This document shows, in pieces, positions 20,615 to 31,104 of a DNA stretch of 64,000 nt (positions are counted from its first letter, which is position 1; each line of letters starts with the position of its first letter). The notes under the pieces are model-generated. The model was not told the DNA's origin, ran no database searches, and worked only from the letters and a program-made list of their open reading frames with translations. The DNA is from Caldithrix sp. (GTDB lineage: Bacteria; Zhuqueibacterota; Zhuqueibacteria; Thermofontimicrobiales; Sulfurfontimicrobiaceae): assembly GCA_020722815.1 (NCBI GenBank), contig DYKB01000001.1, positions 248,001 to 312,000 on the forward strand. The letters run 5' to 3'. The translations under genes were made by a program, and so were the position numbers.

Positions 20615-21421
20615 ATGCATCAATATGTGCATGGCTATTCTCTTCGTGAAACACAGCGACTCAATGAACAGTCCCTTATCCTCGAAGAATTGCTCCATAG
20701 CGATACAGCATACCCGTCCGGCAGTTTAATTCTGGAAGCAGGTTCTGGTGTTGGCGCACAAACGGCAATTCTCACCCGTAGAAATCCTGGAATCGAAATA
20801 GTTTCAATTGATATCTCTCAGGAATCCCTGATTAAAGCTTCAGCATCTGCAAAGATATTTAATCAAAACGCTTATCACTCCCGAAGTAATATCCATCAGC
20901 TCCCCTTTGCGGATGAAATTTTTGATCATATTTTTATCTGCTTTGTGCTGGAGCATCTGGAAATGCCTGAAAAAGCCCTTCTCGAATTAAAAAGGGTGTT
21001 AAAACCAGGCGGAACCCTGACAGCGATTGAAGGCGATCATGGCGCCTGCGTCTGGCATCCAGCGACCAAAGAATCACTTGCGGTCTGGCAGAGTATGATC
21101 CAATCGCAATTTCAACTGGGGCATAATCCCCTCATTGGCCGGGAATTATATCCGCTGCTATCAAATGCCGGCTTCGCGGTAAAAAGCGTTGTGCCGAAAT
21201 GGGTCTATACGGATGCCAATAATCCGACCTTGATGGATGGTGTCGTCAATAAAATCATCGTTCCCATGATCAAAACGGCCCGCCAGCAATCTCTCGCTCT
21301 TGGCTTAATTGATGAAGTCACCTGGGAAAAAGGGATTGCTGATTTGACTACCTCCGGAGTTCCACCAAAGGGGACGTTTTTTTATTCATGGTTTAAGGGT
21401 GTTGGGGTGAAAAAAAATTGA
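20615..21421 (+). CDS. Class I SAM-dependent methyltransferase
   Basis: LILEAGSGVGAQTAIL motif I, SIDIS, PFADEIFDHIFICFVLEHL, LKRVLKPGGTLTAIE. Confidence 0.92.
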   Translation: MHQYVHGYSLRETQRLNEQSLILEELLHSDTAYPSGSLILEAGSGVGAQTAILTRRNPGIEIVSIDISQESLIKASASAKIFNQNAYHSRSNIHQLPFADEIFDHIFICFVLEHLEMPEKALLELKRVLKPGGTLTAIEGDHGACVWHPATKESLAVWQSMIQSQFQLGHNPLIGRELYPLLSNAGFAVKSVVPKWVYTDANNPTLMDGVVNKIIVPMIKTARQQSLALGLIDEVTWEKGIADLTTSGVPPKGTFFYSWFKGVGVKKN

Positions 21422-21608
21422 TTTGCAATTAGCTGGGGTAAATTTCTGTTTTGATGGGGTAATTTTATATCAGCCATAAGTAAAAATGGTGTTTCTTTTA
21501 AAAATTATAAGTTTAAAATAAATAAAATGTTAAACTCATTTTTTTGAACAATACAACCTGGTATAATTATTGTGATATGTTGATTGGTTTAAAAATGTAT
21601 TTTGTCGA

Positions 21609-22109
21609 TTAGAATGATAAGACAGGAAAACCGAGCGATCTTGGATCACTTGTTTCAAGCGTATGGTAAATTGTGGAACATAAATTCGGAATAATTTTTT
21701 CAAATCTAGGCTTGACAATGACATTCATTTCAAATTTGCCCAATTTTTTTCTTTTTTCATTTATATCGTTAAATAAAAAAACATAGTCTTCCGATGTTAT
21801 AGTTTTCGAAATATCATTTTGAATACAGAATTCACGGATTTGGTCTAATGAGTTGAGTGGAAAAATTGTAAATTCATTAGAAAAGGAATTGGCTTGAATA
21901 AAATTTCTGATCTTTTGCTCTCTTTGTTGATAAGGCTCGATCTGGTAATTTTTCGCGTGTTTGATATAGTCATCTTTTGAAAGAAATATATATATTTTTG
22001 AAGCGTTTTGAAAAGAATATTTTATATATTCCTGGTGACCAAGATGAAATACATCAAAAGTACCACCAATGACAGCGCTATCATTGGTTTGACTAATTGT
22101 CTTTTCCAT
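21609..22109 (-). CDS. Cytidylyltransferase-like nucleotidyltransferase, resembling archaeal/eukaryotic-type phosphopantetheine adenylyltransferase
   Basis: AVIGGTFDVFHLGHQEYIKYSF: (T/S)xGxFDxxHxGH nucleotidyltransferase motif; SEDY near ISKTITSEDY. Confidence 0.75.
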   Translation of the reverse strand: MEKTISQTNDSAVIGGTFDVFHLGHQEYIKYSFQNASKIYIFLSKDDYIKHAKNYQIEPYQQREQKIRNFIQANSFSNEFTIFPLNSLDQIREFCIQNDISKTITSEDYVFLFNDINEKRKKLGKFEMNVIVKPRFEKIIPNLCSTIYHTLETSDPRSLGFPVLSF

Positions 22110-22219
22110 GAGAATGCTCCTGTTTAATTTTGAGCGCGTTTGAACTTGTATTTATCCTGGCTTAAACATGAGCGAAATTTTTACTAATAATTGCAAAATT
22201 AATACCAAATATCATTTTA

Positions 22220-25141
22220 TTGGCAAAATTAACTGAAGAAATCATAATAGAAAAGTTACACGGTCCCATTTATCAGGAAAAAATTATGAATTCAGAACTG
22301 GGCAGCTTAATTCAAATTGAACAATTATTACATGAAGATATTTTTGATACAAGTAATGTATTTAAAAAAATTATTGAATGTGCAGTGACATTAACCGCCG
22401 CGTATTGGGGCTGTATATACCGTTATGACGCCAATAATGATATTCTCGATTGCAGAGACAGCAGACTTTGTGAATCAATAAAAAATGGGAATAATAGATG
22501 TATTCTTTATTTATCAGACGACGATGATTTTATTGTTCAATTATTTAAAAATAAATCGGCAGGTATAAATGAGAATATTAATAAAACGAACCGTATTATC
22601 AACCTGGAAAATCGTCTGGGGATAAAGATTAAATCTGAGATAGGTATCCCTCTAATCGGGAAAGCTAAAAAAAAGATAGGGATTCTTGTACTTTATAGTG
22701 ATCAAAAATCAAATTTTACCTCCAGTCACATCGAACAATTGACGATTATAAGCGATTTTGGAATGTCTGCCTTTCAAAATTCCAAAATTATTCGTAAATT
22801 AAAATTGTTATCCGAAGCCAGTGATGAATTATTAAAAGAAGATGAAAATAAAAATCTGGATGCTAAATATGATTTTATTGTTGAAAAAACGCTTGATATT
22901 CTTGATGCTGAATTATGTACGTTATTTTTAAGAGATAAAAATGAACTTGTGTTTCATACATCTTATTCAAAAGGCAATGGGGATCAAATAAAAAAAAGAG
23001 AGAAAAAAAATATTCGGGTGCCAATCGTCTCAGGAATAAGGACCGGACACACTGGTGATATTGGCTTCCATAAAAAAGTTTATAACAAATTTGGTGAAGA
23101 GCATCGTAATTATCCTGCGGCCAAGGATCCTCACGATACTGGGTGGCTTCCGTCAAAATTTAATTATTCTGAACTGGCATATCCGATTTTAGATGAGAAA
23201 GAAGAACTTCTTGGCCTGATTCTCGCCTATAATAAGTTAGACGACAATGGTAAGCCCTTTAAAAAGGTAGGCTTTTCTAAATCGTATGATGAACCCTTCA
23301 TGAAAATTCTCACTACCAAGTTGCTCATCTCTATTAAAAATGCAAATTTAATCGCTTCGAAGGATAAGGTGATTAATGAATTAAAAGCATTGGGTAAAAT
23401 TCAGGAGACCATAACAACCAGTTTAGATTTGAATAAAATATTGGAATCCGTCTTAGATGTTGTGGTTAACACCCTTGGATTTCATTATGCAACAATTTCA
23501 AAGGTTGATTACACTAAAAATCAAATTGGGACCATTAGCGGATTGAATGTGCCATCAGAACTCATTCCGGTTGCCTGGCATTTATTGGATAGCAATGATA
23601 TCCAGGCATGTGTCGTCCGAAATAAAAAAATTGAAAAGTTAGATGGATGGGATGAACGGTTGGACCGGGATATTTATGAAAAATTTGGCCATGAAAATTT
23701 AGTCCGGATTTATCTCCCCATCCTGATCTGGGATACAGTCTTTGGTACCCTTGAATGTGGATATTATAAAACCAGCCGACAACAGATTTCCGACGAAGAA
23801 GTTGAAATATTAAAAAAAGTCGTGAACCTGGCGGGAATTGGATTATCACAGGCTTCCCTACAAGATGCCCAGGAAGAGTTGGTAAATCAACTACAGGCAC
23901 TTAATCAGGCTACTATCTATATTCAAGCGGCTCAAAATGTTGATGAAGTTGAAAAACAGATTTTTAAGAGTCTGGAACAAATTGGCTATTCCAAAGGAAT
24001 GCTTTCTTTAGTAAATAAAACGAAGGGGATTATTGAAGGCCGATATGCTTTAGGTCAAAATTGGCAATCAATTACTAATATGACCAAGCGTGATCTCGCC
24101 GGAAACGATATTTTAGCAATTTCATTACGTGAAAAACGTTCACTGCTGAGTAAAGTCTGTTTTACTGATCATCGGTGTAATACCGAAGCCATCAAAATGG
24201 CGAATATTCGTTCTCAATATGTCATTCCTTTATTCAGTAAGGAAGAACCGCTCGGGACCATTCAAATCGATTTATCGGATATGCAGGGACTGGTCAAAGG
24301 GCCTGAAGATTTCTTAAAAAGCCGAATGGAGGTTCTCGAGACCTTTGCCCGCCAGATTGCCATCGCCATTCGAAATGTTCGGGACCGGGAGATTATCAGT
24401 CTGCTGGAACAAACGTTAATGGAAACCGCTCATGAATTTCGGAGTCCATTGCATAATATTTTAACGCAGGTCGGGAGTTTGAAATATATTTTAGATAAAG
24501 AAACGAAGCAGGACAAAGAAATTGATGAAATTTTAAAAGTCATTGATGAAGAGGCCTCGCGTGCCAGTAAGCAGATGGATAATACTTTATTATATTCAGA
24601 TCGTTCACGTGGACTGATGGGATTTAATTTTAGTGAAGGTTTTATTCAGGATTTAATTCAGCAATGTGTGAGTTGTCATCGTTTACGGGCGTTGGAGCGC
24701 GGCATTTCAATCATTACCAAAGATAGTATTAAGAAGTTGCCGGTTTTTAGATTTGATAAAACAAAAATTGAACAGGTTTTAAATAATTTGATTGATAATG
24801 CGGTTAAATATTCACATTTTAATCGTTTTATTCAAATTCATGGATTTGATGATGGAACTAAAATTCATATTGAGATTTTGGATAAGGGACAGGGAATTCC
24901 AGAGGCGGAATATGATAGTATTTTTGAAGGATTTACGCGTGGGAGTGTAAAAGATAAAATACGATATATTCCCGGTACCGGATTGGGATTGAGAATTTCC
25001 AGGGAAATTGTTCGCGGGCATGGTGGGGAAATAAAAGTGAAAAGTACCCCGTTCTTAGACGACCCAAAGAAACGAATGGACTATGATGGGTATGATACCA
25101 CTTTTACAATTATCTTGCCCAAAAAACCGAAGGGAGAGTAA
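22220..25141 (+). CDS. Multi-GAF-domain sensor histidine kinase
   Basis: Several GAF-like segments; H-box TAHEFRSPLHNI, N-box NNLIDNAVKYS, DKGQGIPEAE, GTGLGLRISREIVRGHGG. Confidence 0.93.
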   Translation: MAKLTEEIIIEKLHGPIYQEKIMNSELGSLIQIEQLLHEDIFDTSNVFKKIIECAVTLTAAYWGCIYRYDANNDILDCRDSRLCESIKNGNNRCILYLSDDDDFIVQLFKNKSAGINENINKTNRIINLENRLGIKIKSEIGIPLIGKAKKKIGILVLYSDQKSNFTSSHIEQLTIISDFGMSAFQNSKIIRKLKLLSEASDELLKEDENKNLDAKYDFIVEKTLDILDAELCTLFLRDKNELVFHTSYSKGNGDQIKKREKKNIRVPIVSGIRTGHTGDIGFHKKVYNKFGEEHRNYPAAKDPHDTGWLPSKFNYSELAYPILDEKEELLGLILAYNKLDDNGKPFKKVGFSKSYDEPFMKILTTKLLISIKNANLIASKDKVINELKALGKIQETITTSLDLNKILESVLDVVVNTLGFHYATISKVDYTKNQIGTISGLNVPSELIPVAWHLLDSNDIQACVVRNKKIEKLDGWDERLDRDIYEKFGHENLVRIYLPILIWDTVFGTLECGYYKTSRQQISDEEVEILKKVVNLAGIGLSQASLQDAQEELVNQLQALNQATIYIQAAQNVDEVEKQIFKSLEQIGYSKGMLSLVNKTKGIIEGRYALGQNWQSITNMTKRDLAGNDILAISLREKRSLLSKVCFTDHRCNTEAIKMANIRSQYVIPLFSKEEPLGTIQIDLSDMQGLVKGPEDFLKSRMEVLETFARQIAIAIRNVRDREIISLLEQTLMETAHEFRSPLHNILTQVGSLKYILDKETKQDKEIDEILKVIDEEASRASKQMDNTLLYSDRSRGLMGFNFSEGFIQDLIQQCVSCHRLRALERGISIITKDSIKKLPVFRFDKTKIEQVLNNLIDNAVKYSHFNRFIQIHGFDDGTKIHIEILDKGQGIPEAEYDSIFEGFTRGSVKDKIRYIPGTGLGLRISREIVRGHGGEIKVKSTPFLDDPKKRMDYDGYDTTFTIILPKKPKGE

Positions 25142-25144
25142 AAC

Positions 25145-25561
25145 ATGAAAGTTAAAACGTTGTTCGTTGAGGATGAGAGCCGGGGAGTTCAACCTTATTT
25201 CCGGGCTCTGGAAGCGAAGGGATTTGACTGTGTTTTGGCAAGAAATGGAGATGAAGCAATCGACTTGCTGGCGAAGGACCATTTTGAATTGGTATTGATG
25301 GATGTAATGTTTCCTTCCGGAAAAAATTTAGGTGATTCAACGCCATCAACGAAGTCCGGATTAAAATTCTTAGAAATGATTCGGCAAGGTCAAATTAAAA
25401 AAGAAATCGCGAATATTGATGTCATTGTCCTTACGGCAGTTCTTGATGCACAAATCGAAGCTCAAATCAAAAAATTAGGTGTAGCGGTCTATTTAAAAAA
25501 ACCTATCGCTTATCAAAAAGTTATTGAAGCCTTTTGTAAATTAAAAAATGTACCACTTTAA
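25145..25561 (+). CDS. Single-domain response regulator
   Basis: FVEDES, LVLMDVMFPSG, LTAV, YLKKPI. Confidence 0.9.
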   Translation: MKVKTLFVEDESRGVQPYFRALEAKGFDCVLARNGDEAIDLLAKDHFELVLMDVMFPSGKNLGDSTPSTKSGLKFLEMIRQGQIKKEIANIDVIVLTAVLDAQIEAQIKKLGVAVYLKKPIAYQKVIEAFCKLKNVPL

Positions 25562-25576
25562 TGGCTTGAATCGTAT

Positions 25577-28324
25577 ATGAGTACTAAAATTGAAAAATAT
25601 CCTGAGCCGCTCCATTTTCTTCTTCAGAACGGCTACAAATTATTCCTCACGAATTTAAATTTTCTGAATGTTTATGAAGCAATTGCAGAAATTTTTTTTG
25701 ACTTTTTAGCAGAATCTGAAATCTGTATTGTTTCGCTGGTTGAGCCGGGGCAGAATGATTTACGAGTTGTATGGAAAAAAGGAATTGGCTCGCTGTCTCA
25801 TACGAATATTCAGTTGGAAAATACGCTTTCAGGAAACGCCGTACAGGCGCGGCAACTAAAGTTTAGTAATAATAGTCTTCATCATTTTGATTATCTCAGC
25901 GATGAAGTTGCGACCTTTCGAAATATTAAAAGTCAAATTTCAATTCCGCTCTTAAATGCGAATCAGGTAATGGCGGTTGTCAATTTATATTTATCGGACG
26001 AGCAGCTACTTGACAATGATCATGAAAAGACTTTGCAAATTCTGGCCATGCAGTCAGCTTATGTAATTCAGCAGGTGAATCACCAATTAAATGAAAATAG
26101 TACCCTTCATGATGTTGTACAGATTGATGAGTTTGCGAAAGCGCTATCCAATATTCTGGACGTCGATCTGCTTTTAAACAAAGTTTTGAACATTGCAAAA
26201 GTAATCTGTAATGCCGATATTGTCAGTATTTGGTATCAAAATGTTACCACCCGAAAATGGGAACGAAAATATCTGGGAAATTTGAAGGATTCAACTGCGA
26301 AAGTACCTGATATACAACGGGGTGAGGGCATTATTGGTTATGTGTTTAAATCGAAAAGATCTTATTTAACAAATGATGTGACACAGGATCCGCTCTATTT
26401 CCACTCCTGGAAGACAACAAAATCCGAATTAACCATTCCACTCTTATTTTCCAATGAAGTCAAGGGCATTTTAAATATTGAAAGTTCCCGGATTCATGCT
26501 TTCTCAGTTCGGCATGAAAAAATGTTATCTTTACTGGCCAGTCAGGTGGCGATTGTACTTCGGGATGCTCAATTATCCAAGATTGCAGAGTCAAGAACCT
26601 GCCAGGTAATTGTTTTGAAGGAGATTAGCGAGGCTTTAAGCCATCAAAAAAGTCTGGATTCTGTTTTGGCCAAAATTGCGAAGGAGTGTTATCATCAGAT
26701 TGGCGGCGGAAAAAGAACTGTTTATATGATGTTGATTGATAAGGTACGAAAGTTATTGGATGTAAAAGTTACCTACGGTAATTTAACGGAAGAAATTCCA
26801 AAAAATTTAAAGATAACTTTTTCGAACCGAAGCATCGTTTCTGCTGTTGCGCAATCCGGAGTAGAAAAAATTGTTAATGATGTAACGCAAGACCCGGATT
26901 ATATGCAAGTCATTTATGCTACCCGTTCAGAAATTTGTGTTCCGATACTTTTCAGAGATGAAGTGATTGGTGTTATTAATGTGGAAAGTGCAGAAACAGG
27001 GGCGTTTTCTGAAAAAGAACTGGAATTATTACGGAATTTTGCGGATCAAGCGGCACTGGCTATCAAAATTGCCGAGCTTTATGAAATCCGTCTCAAACAG
27101 CTTGAGGCCTTACTTCATACGGGTAATAAAATCCGTTCAGGATTAAATGTTAATGAAACGCTGCAAACGATTGCAACAGAAGGATTAAATGCCATTGGAC
27201 CTGAAAACCGGATACTTTATATTCAAATTTATGATTCATTAAAAGATGAACTCGAAATAAAGTGTGTTGAAGGAATTCAAAATAAAAACAAGTATTTGGG
27301 AAAAAAAATTCCTGCCGAAGCTGGAATCTCCGGGTGGGTTTTTAAAAATCAGGAATCCTATTTATGCTCAGACGTTAAATCAGATGATAACTACTGTGAG
27401 CTTAATTCTGATGTAAAATCGGAACTATGTATCCCCATTTTATTTCAGAATCAGGTGATTGGTTTAATAAATGTCGAAAGCTTGATTGAAAATGATTTTG
27501 GTCAAAATGAAATTGAAATTCTGCAAGGATTGGCAAATCAGGCTGGGGTTGCCCTTCAAAATACACAGCTTAATGAAGAATTAATTCATATCCAATTAGA
27601 ACTCACGCAAGCCTGGGATTCGATGATTTTGGGGGAAATTTTGAGTGGTTTGACCCATGATATCCGTTCGAATACCGCGCTGATTTCAGGCGAAATTCAG
27701 TGGATGCGCCGTTTGCTGGATAAAAAAGAATTAACCATTGGATCTTTGGGTGAATATCTGACCACGATTGATTTTTGTCTGGCTAAAATTGAAGAGATAA
27801 CATCTGAGTTTAAAAAAAGAATTCACAAGCAAGCCCCTGAGTATATTCCTATTAATCTTGGGGATTTAATACGCAAAGTTATTTCATTGCTTTCCGGAAA
27901 GGCGCAACGTCATCAAATTCATTTTGAAGTCGATTACAAAAATTTGAATTTCAAAGCCGAAGTTGATGAATTAAGAATTTTACGTGTATTTCAAAATATT
28001 TTGTTCAATGCGATTGATGCCATGCCAGGGGGTGGGCTGGTTCAAATTGTAGCAAAGAAATATCCGGATGATTTTGAAATCCAATTTATCGATAAAGGTC
28101 AGGGTATTTCTGCGGAGAATTTGTACCGGATCTGGGATAATTTTTTTACAACCAAAGAAAAAGGGACTGGATTGGGATTGGGAATATGTAAACGAATTAT
28201 CCAGATGGAACATCATGGTTCAATTCAAATTCAAAGTACTGAAAATGTGGGAACAACCGTAATAATAAAATTACCATATCAACAAAAAAATAATAAATGT
28301 GGGGTGATAGAATGGACTCTATAA
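25577..28324 (+). CDS. Multi-GAF-domain sensor histidine kinase
   Basis: Repeated GAF cores ending (I/V)PILFxxxVIGxINVES; H-box-like GLTHDIRSN, QNILFNAIDAMPGGG, DKGQGI, GTGLGLGICKRIIQMHHG-like end. Confidence 0.92.
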   Translation: MSTKIEKYPEPLHFLLQNGYKLFLTNLNFLNVYEAIAEIFFDFLAESEICIVSLVEPGQNDLRVVWKKGIGSLSHTNIQLENTLSGNAVQARQLKFSNNSLHHFDYLSDEVATFRNIKSQISIPLLNANQVMAVVNLYLSDEQLLDNDHEKTLQILAMQSAYVIQQVNHQLNENSTLHDVVQIDEFAKALSNILDVDLLLNKVLNIAKVICNADIVSIWYQNVTTRKWERKYLGNLKDSTAKVPDIQRGEGIIGYVFKSKRSYLTNDVTQDPLYFHSWKTTKSELTIPLLFSNEVKGILNIESSRIHAFSVRHEKMLSLLASQVAIVLRDAQLSKIAESRTCQVIVLKEISEALSHQKSLDSVLAKIAKECYHQIGGGKRTVYMMLIDKVRKLLDVKVTYGNLTEEIPKNLKITFSNRSIVSAVAQSGVEKIVNDVTQDPDYMQVIYATRSEICVPILFRDEVIGVINVESAETGAFSEKELELLRNFADQAALAIKIAELYEIRLKQLEALLHTGNKIRSGLNVNETLQTIATEGLNAIGPENRILYIQIYDSLKDELEIKCVEGIQNKNKYLGKKIPAEAGISGWVFKNQESYLCSDVKSDDNYCELNSDVKSELCIPILFQNQVIGLINVESLIENDFGQNEIEILQGLANQAGVALQNTQLNEELIHIQLELTQAWDSMILGEILSGLTHDIRSNTALISGEIQWMRRLLDKKELTIGSLGEYLTTIDFCLAKIEEITSEFKKRIHKQAPEYIPINLGDLIRKVISLLSGKAQRHQIHFEVDYKNLNFKAEVDELRILRVFQNILFNAIDAMPGGGLVQIVAKKYPDDFEIQFIDKGQGISAENLYRIWDNFFTTKEKGTGLGLGICKRIIQMEHHGSIQIQSTENVGTTVIIKLPYQQKNNKCGVIEWTL

Positions 28325-28704
28325 AGGGGAAAAAATTTCTTATCATTAATGATGATCCAAAATTAAGCGCCCAAATGGAGCGCTGGCTGGCAGTTGAAGG
28401 GGGGATTATTACCAAAACGCTGACGGGTGAAGAAGGTGTTGGATTGGTTAAAAAAAATTGTTATGATTTAGTACTTTTAGATTATAATTTAAAGAAGGAA
28501 AAGAGCGGCACCAAATACGCCAATGACTTTATTCCTTCAATTAATCAAGAAAATCCGTATTGCCCGATAGTGGTGACTTCGGCGACTGATGAAAAAATTC
28601 CTAATTTATCATCCCGGGTTTCCCGGACTTTATTTGTGAATCGTCAATTCTGGAATGAATTTATTCCAACGCTGGAAGATGTTTTAAAAAACAAGTTGAT
28701 TTAA
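28312..28704 (+). CDS. Receiver-domain protein lacking the conserved lysine
   Basis: FLIINDDP acidic pair and LVLLDYNL phospho-acceptor Asp, but beta5 reads TLFVNRQF instead of xxxKP. The track start 28297 overlaps the HK stop; ATG at 28312 is more likely. Confidence 0.8.
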   Translation: MDSIKGKKFLIINDDPKLSAQMERWLAVEGGIITKTLTGEEGVGLVKKNCYDLVLLDYNLKKEKSGTKYANDFIPSINQENPYCPIVVTSATDEKIPNLSSRVSRTLFVNRQFWNEFIPTLEDVLKNKLI

Positions 28705-28761
28705 GTAAAATTATTTCAGTGCGTTATAGTTTCTCAATAAATTCGATAGGGGAGTTCCTAA

Positions 28762-30156
28762 ATGAAATTTTCCAAAATTCTGATTGTTGATGATGAAAAA
28801 ATTTCAAGAGAACAAATAAAGCGATGGCTAAGAACAGAAAATTATGATTCGGACGAGGCTGAAAATGGTGAAAATGCATTAACTAAAGTAGCAAAAGGAA
28901 ATTATAGCGTTGTTTTATTGGACGTTAAATTACCAGATATTAGTGGTTTCGATGTTTTAAAGCAGATAAAACATCATTATCCTGATACGTGTGTTATAAT
29001 TTTTACTGCTTATGGTGATACAGAAATTACGAAACGCGCTTTACGTGAAGGTGCCGATGATTTTTTTGATAAACCCATAGATTATGAACTGTTATTACCG
29101 AAGATTGAATCAGCAATTGAAAATTTTAAATTACGACGGGACAAAATTACTAAAAAACAGGAAGAAATTAAACAGTTTAGCTTTGAAAATATTATTGGTC
29201 AAAGTCCTAAAATGTGGGATATTTTTAATAAAATAAAAAAAGTTGCCCAAAGTGATAGCACAATTTTAATTCTTGGAGAAAGTGGAACAGGAAAAGAGTT
29301 GATTGCTTCCGCAATTCATCACAATAGTTTGCGCGCTGATAAAAAATTTGTAGTTTTTAATTGTGCCGCAGTTGTTGAAACAATAGTTTCAAGTGACCTT
29401 TTTGGGCATGAGAGAGGTGCGTTTACGGATGCTCATGAACGAAAGTTGGGGAAATTAGAACACGCAAATAACGGGACTATTTTTTTTGATGAAATTGCGG
29501 AATTATCACAACAAGTTCAAACTAAATTTTTACGATTTCTTCAGGAAAGAAAATTTGAACGCTTGGGGGGAAATGAAACTCTTGAAGTCGATGTTCGGGT
29601 ACTGGCCGCGACAAACAAAGATCTGGAAAAACTCATGAATGAAGAAAAATTTCGTAATGATCTCTATTTTCGTCTAAATGTTTTTCCAATCCAACTCCCC
29701 CCTCTCCGTGAAAGGAAAGAGGATATACCATTATTAGTTGAACATATAATCCAAAAAAGTAATTCTAAATTAAAAAGGAACATATTGGGAATCAAGGAAG
29801 ATGCCTTGGATTTTTTAATGGATTATCACTTTCCCGGAAATATTCGGGAATTAGAAAATATTATCGAACGTGCAGTACTTCTCGCCGAAGGAGAATTTTT
29901 GACTATTGAAAATCTACCATCGAATCTAGGAAATCGTCAAACGAAAGTCACTTCCATTTATTTTACTTTGCCCCACGCGCAGGCAAAAGAAGCCTTTGAA
30001 AAAGATTATATTGAGCAGGTCTTAAAAAATCATAATGGCAATATTTCTCAGGCGTGTAAATTTGCAGGTATGGACCGCACCAACTTCAAAGATAAAATGA
30101 AAAAATATGGCATCTCCCGACCGAAAAGTGGGAATCAGGATGTCGATGAAGATTAG
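28762..30156 (+). CDS. Sigma54-dependent NtrC-family response regulator
   Basis: Receiver (IVDDEKI, LLDVKLPDISG, FFDKPI), GESGTGKELIA, SSDLFGHERGAFTDA, C-terminal HTH. Confidence 0.96.
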   Translation: MKFSKILIVDDEKISREQIKRWLRTENYDSDEAENGENALTKVAKGNYSVVLLDVKLPDISGFDVLKQIKHHYPDTCVIIFTAYGDTEITKRALREGADDFFDKPIDYELLLPKIESAIENFKLRRDKITKKQEEIKQFSFENIIGQSPKMWDIFNKIKKVAQSDSTILILGESGTGKELIASAIHHNSLRADKKFVVFNCAAVVETIVSSDLFGHERGAFTDAHERKLGKLEHANNGTIFFDEIAELSQQVQTKFLRFLQERKFERLGGNETLEVDVRVLAATNKDLEKLMNEEKFRNDLYFRLNVFPIQLPPLRERKEDIPLLVEHIIQKSNSKLKRNILGIKEDALDFLMDYHFPGNIRELENIIERAVLLAEGEFLTIENLPSNLGNRQTKVTSIYFTLPHAQAKEAFEKDYIEQVLKNHNGNISQACKFAGMDRTNFKDKMKKYGISRPKSGNQDVDED

Positions 30157-30160
30157 AATA

Positions 30161-30859
30161 TTATTTTTGATTCACTGTTAATCTAAATCCTTTTCCATGA
30201 ACATTGGTAATTTCTATTCGGCCATCTTTTTTTAGATATTTTCTTAATTTTGAAATATAAACATCCATACTGCGGGCGTTGAAAAAACTATCATCCCCCC
30301 AAATGAGATTTAAAGCCACTTCCCGCTCCAGAATCTGATTTTGATGTAAACAAAGTAAGCGTAATAGTGTTGATTCTTTATCAGTCAGCTTTTGCCCGTG
30401 GTCATTTATTTTTAAAAGCCGGCGCTCAAAATCAAATGAATAATTTCCAATTGCAAAAATATTTTCCGTTGGAACTGGATCCCGATTTTTTTGTACTCGT
30501 TTTAACACAGCCTGAATACGTAAAATTAGTTCTTCCATACTAAATGGCTTGGAAATATAATCATCTCCGCCGATTTTAAAGCCTTCAATCCGATCTTCTT
30601 TCAACGATTTGGCGGTGAGGAAAATCAGCGGGATATCCTGATTGATTTTTCGAATTTCACGCGCCAGTGAAAAGCCATCTTTTTGGGGAAGCATCACATC
30701 GATGCGGCATAAATCGAATTGCCCGGATAAAAAGGTAGCATGTCCCGCCTCGCCGTCTTCACAACGTGTCACCAGAAAATTTTGCAGTTCCAGGGCTTCC
30801 TGAAGAATAAATCCCAGATTGGGATCGTCCTCAATGAGGAGTATTTTATATTTTCCCAT
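30161..30859 (-). CDS. OmpR/PhoB-family response regulator
   Basis: LLIEDDPN, IDVMLPQKDGF, DDYISKPF, winged helix RSMDVYISKLRKYLKKD...NVHGKGFRLTV. Start at ATG 30859 preferred over 30940. Confidence 0.92.
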   Translation of the reverse strand: MGKYKILLIEDDPNLGFILQEALELQNFLVTRCEDGEAGHATFLSGQFDLCRIDVMLPQKDGFSLAREIRKINQDIPLIFLTAKSLKEDRIEGFKIGGDDYISKPFSMEELILRIQAVLKRVQKNRDPVPTENIFAIGNYSFDFERRLLKINDHGQKLTDKESTLLRLLCLHQNQILEREVALNLIWGDDSFFNARSMDVYISKLRKYLKKDGRIEITNVHGKGFRLTVNQK

Positions 30860-30954
30860 CGTATTTAGCTCGTTTATCATTATAAATTTTTGCCACGAAA
30901 GCACAAAGACACGCAGAAAATGATAAGTTTTTATAATCAATCACGGAGTAAAAA

Positions 30955-31064
30955 ATGACAGGATAACAGGATTTACAGGATTAGACTTTATTTTTAACCG
31001 ATAGAATTGAGATGATGATATGTATTTTCCCTGTTCATCCATTAAATCCTGTTTAACCTATCAT
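30955..31064. repeat. Imperfect inverted-repeat intergenic element with ACAGGAT(T) arms
   Basis: Left arm TGACAGGATAACAGGATTTACAGGATT (about 30956-30982); right arm reads in reverse complement TCATGATAGGTTAAACAGGATTTAATGGATG (about 31036-31064). Confidence 0.5.
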
Positions 31065-31104
31065 GAAATTGAATAGCCTTACTCAATTCATCTATATAAA
31101 TTGG

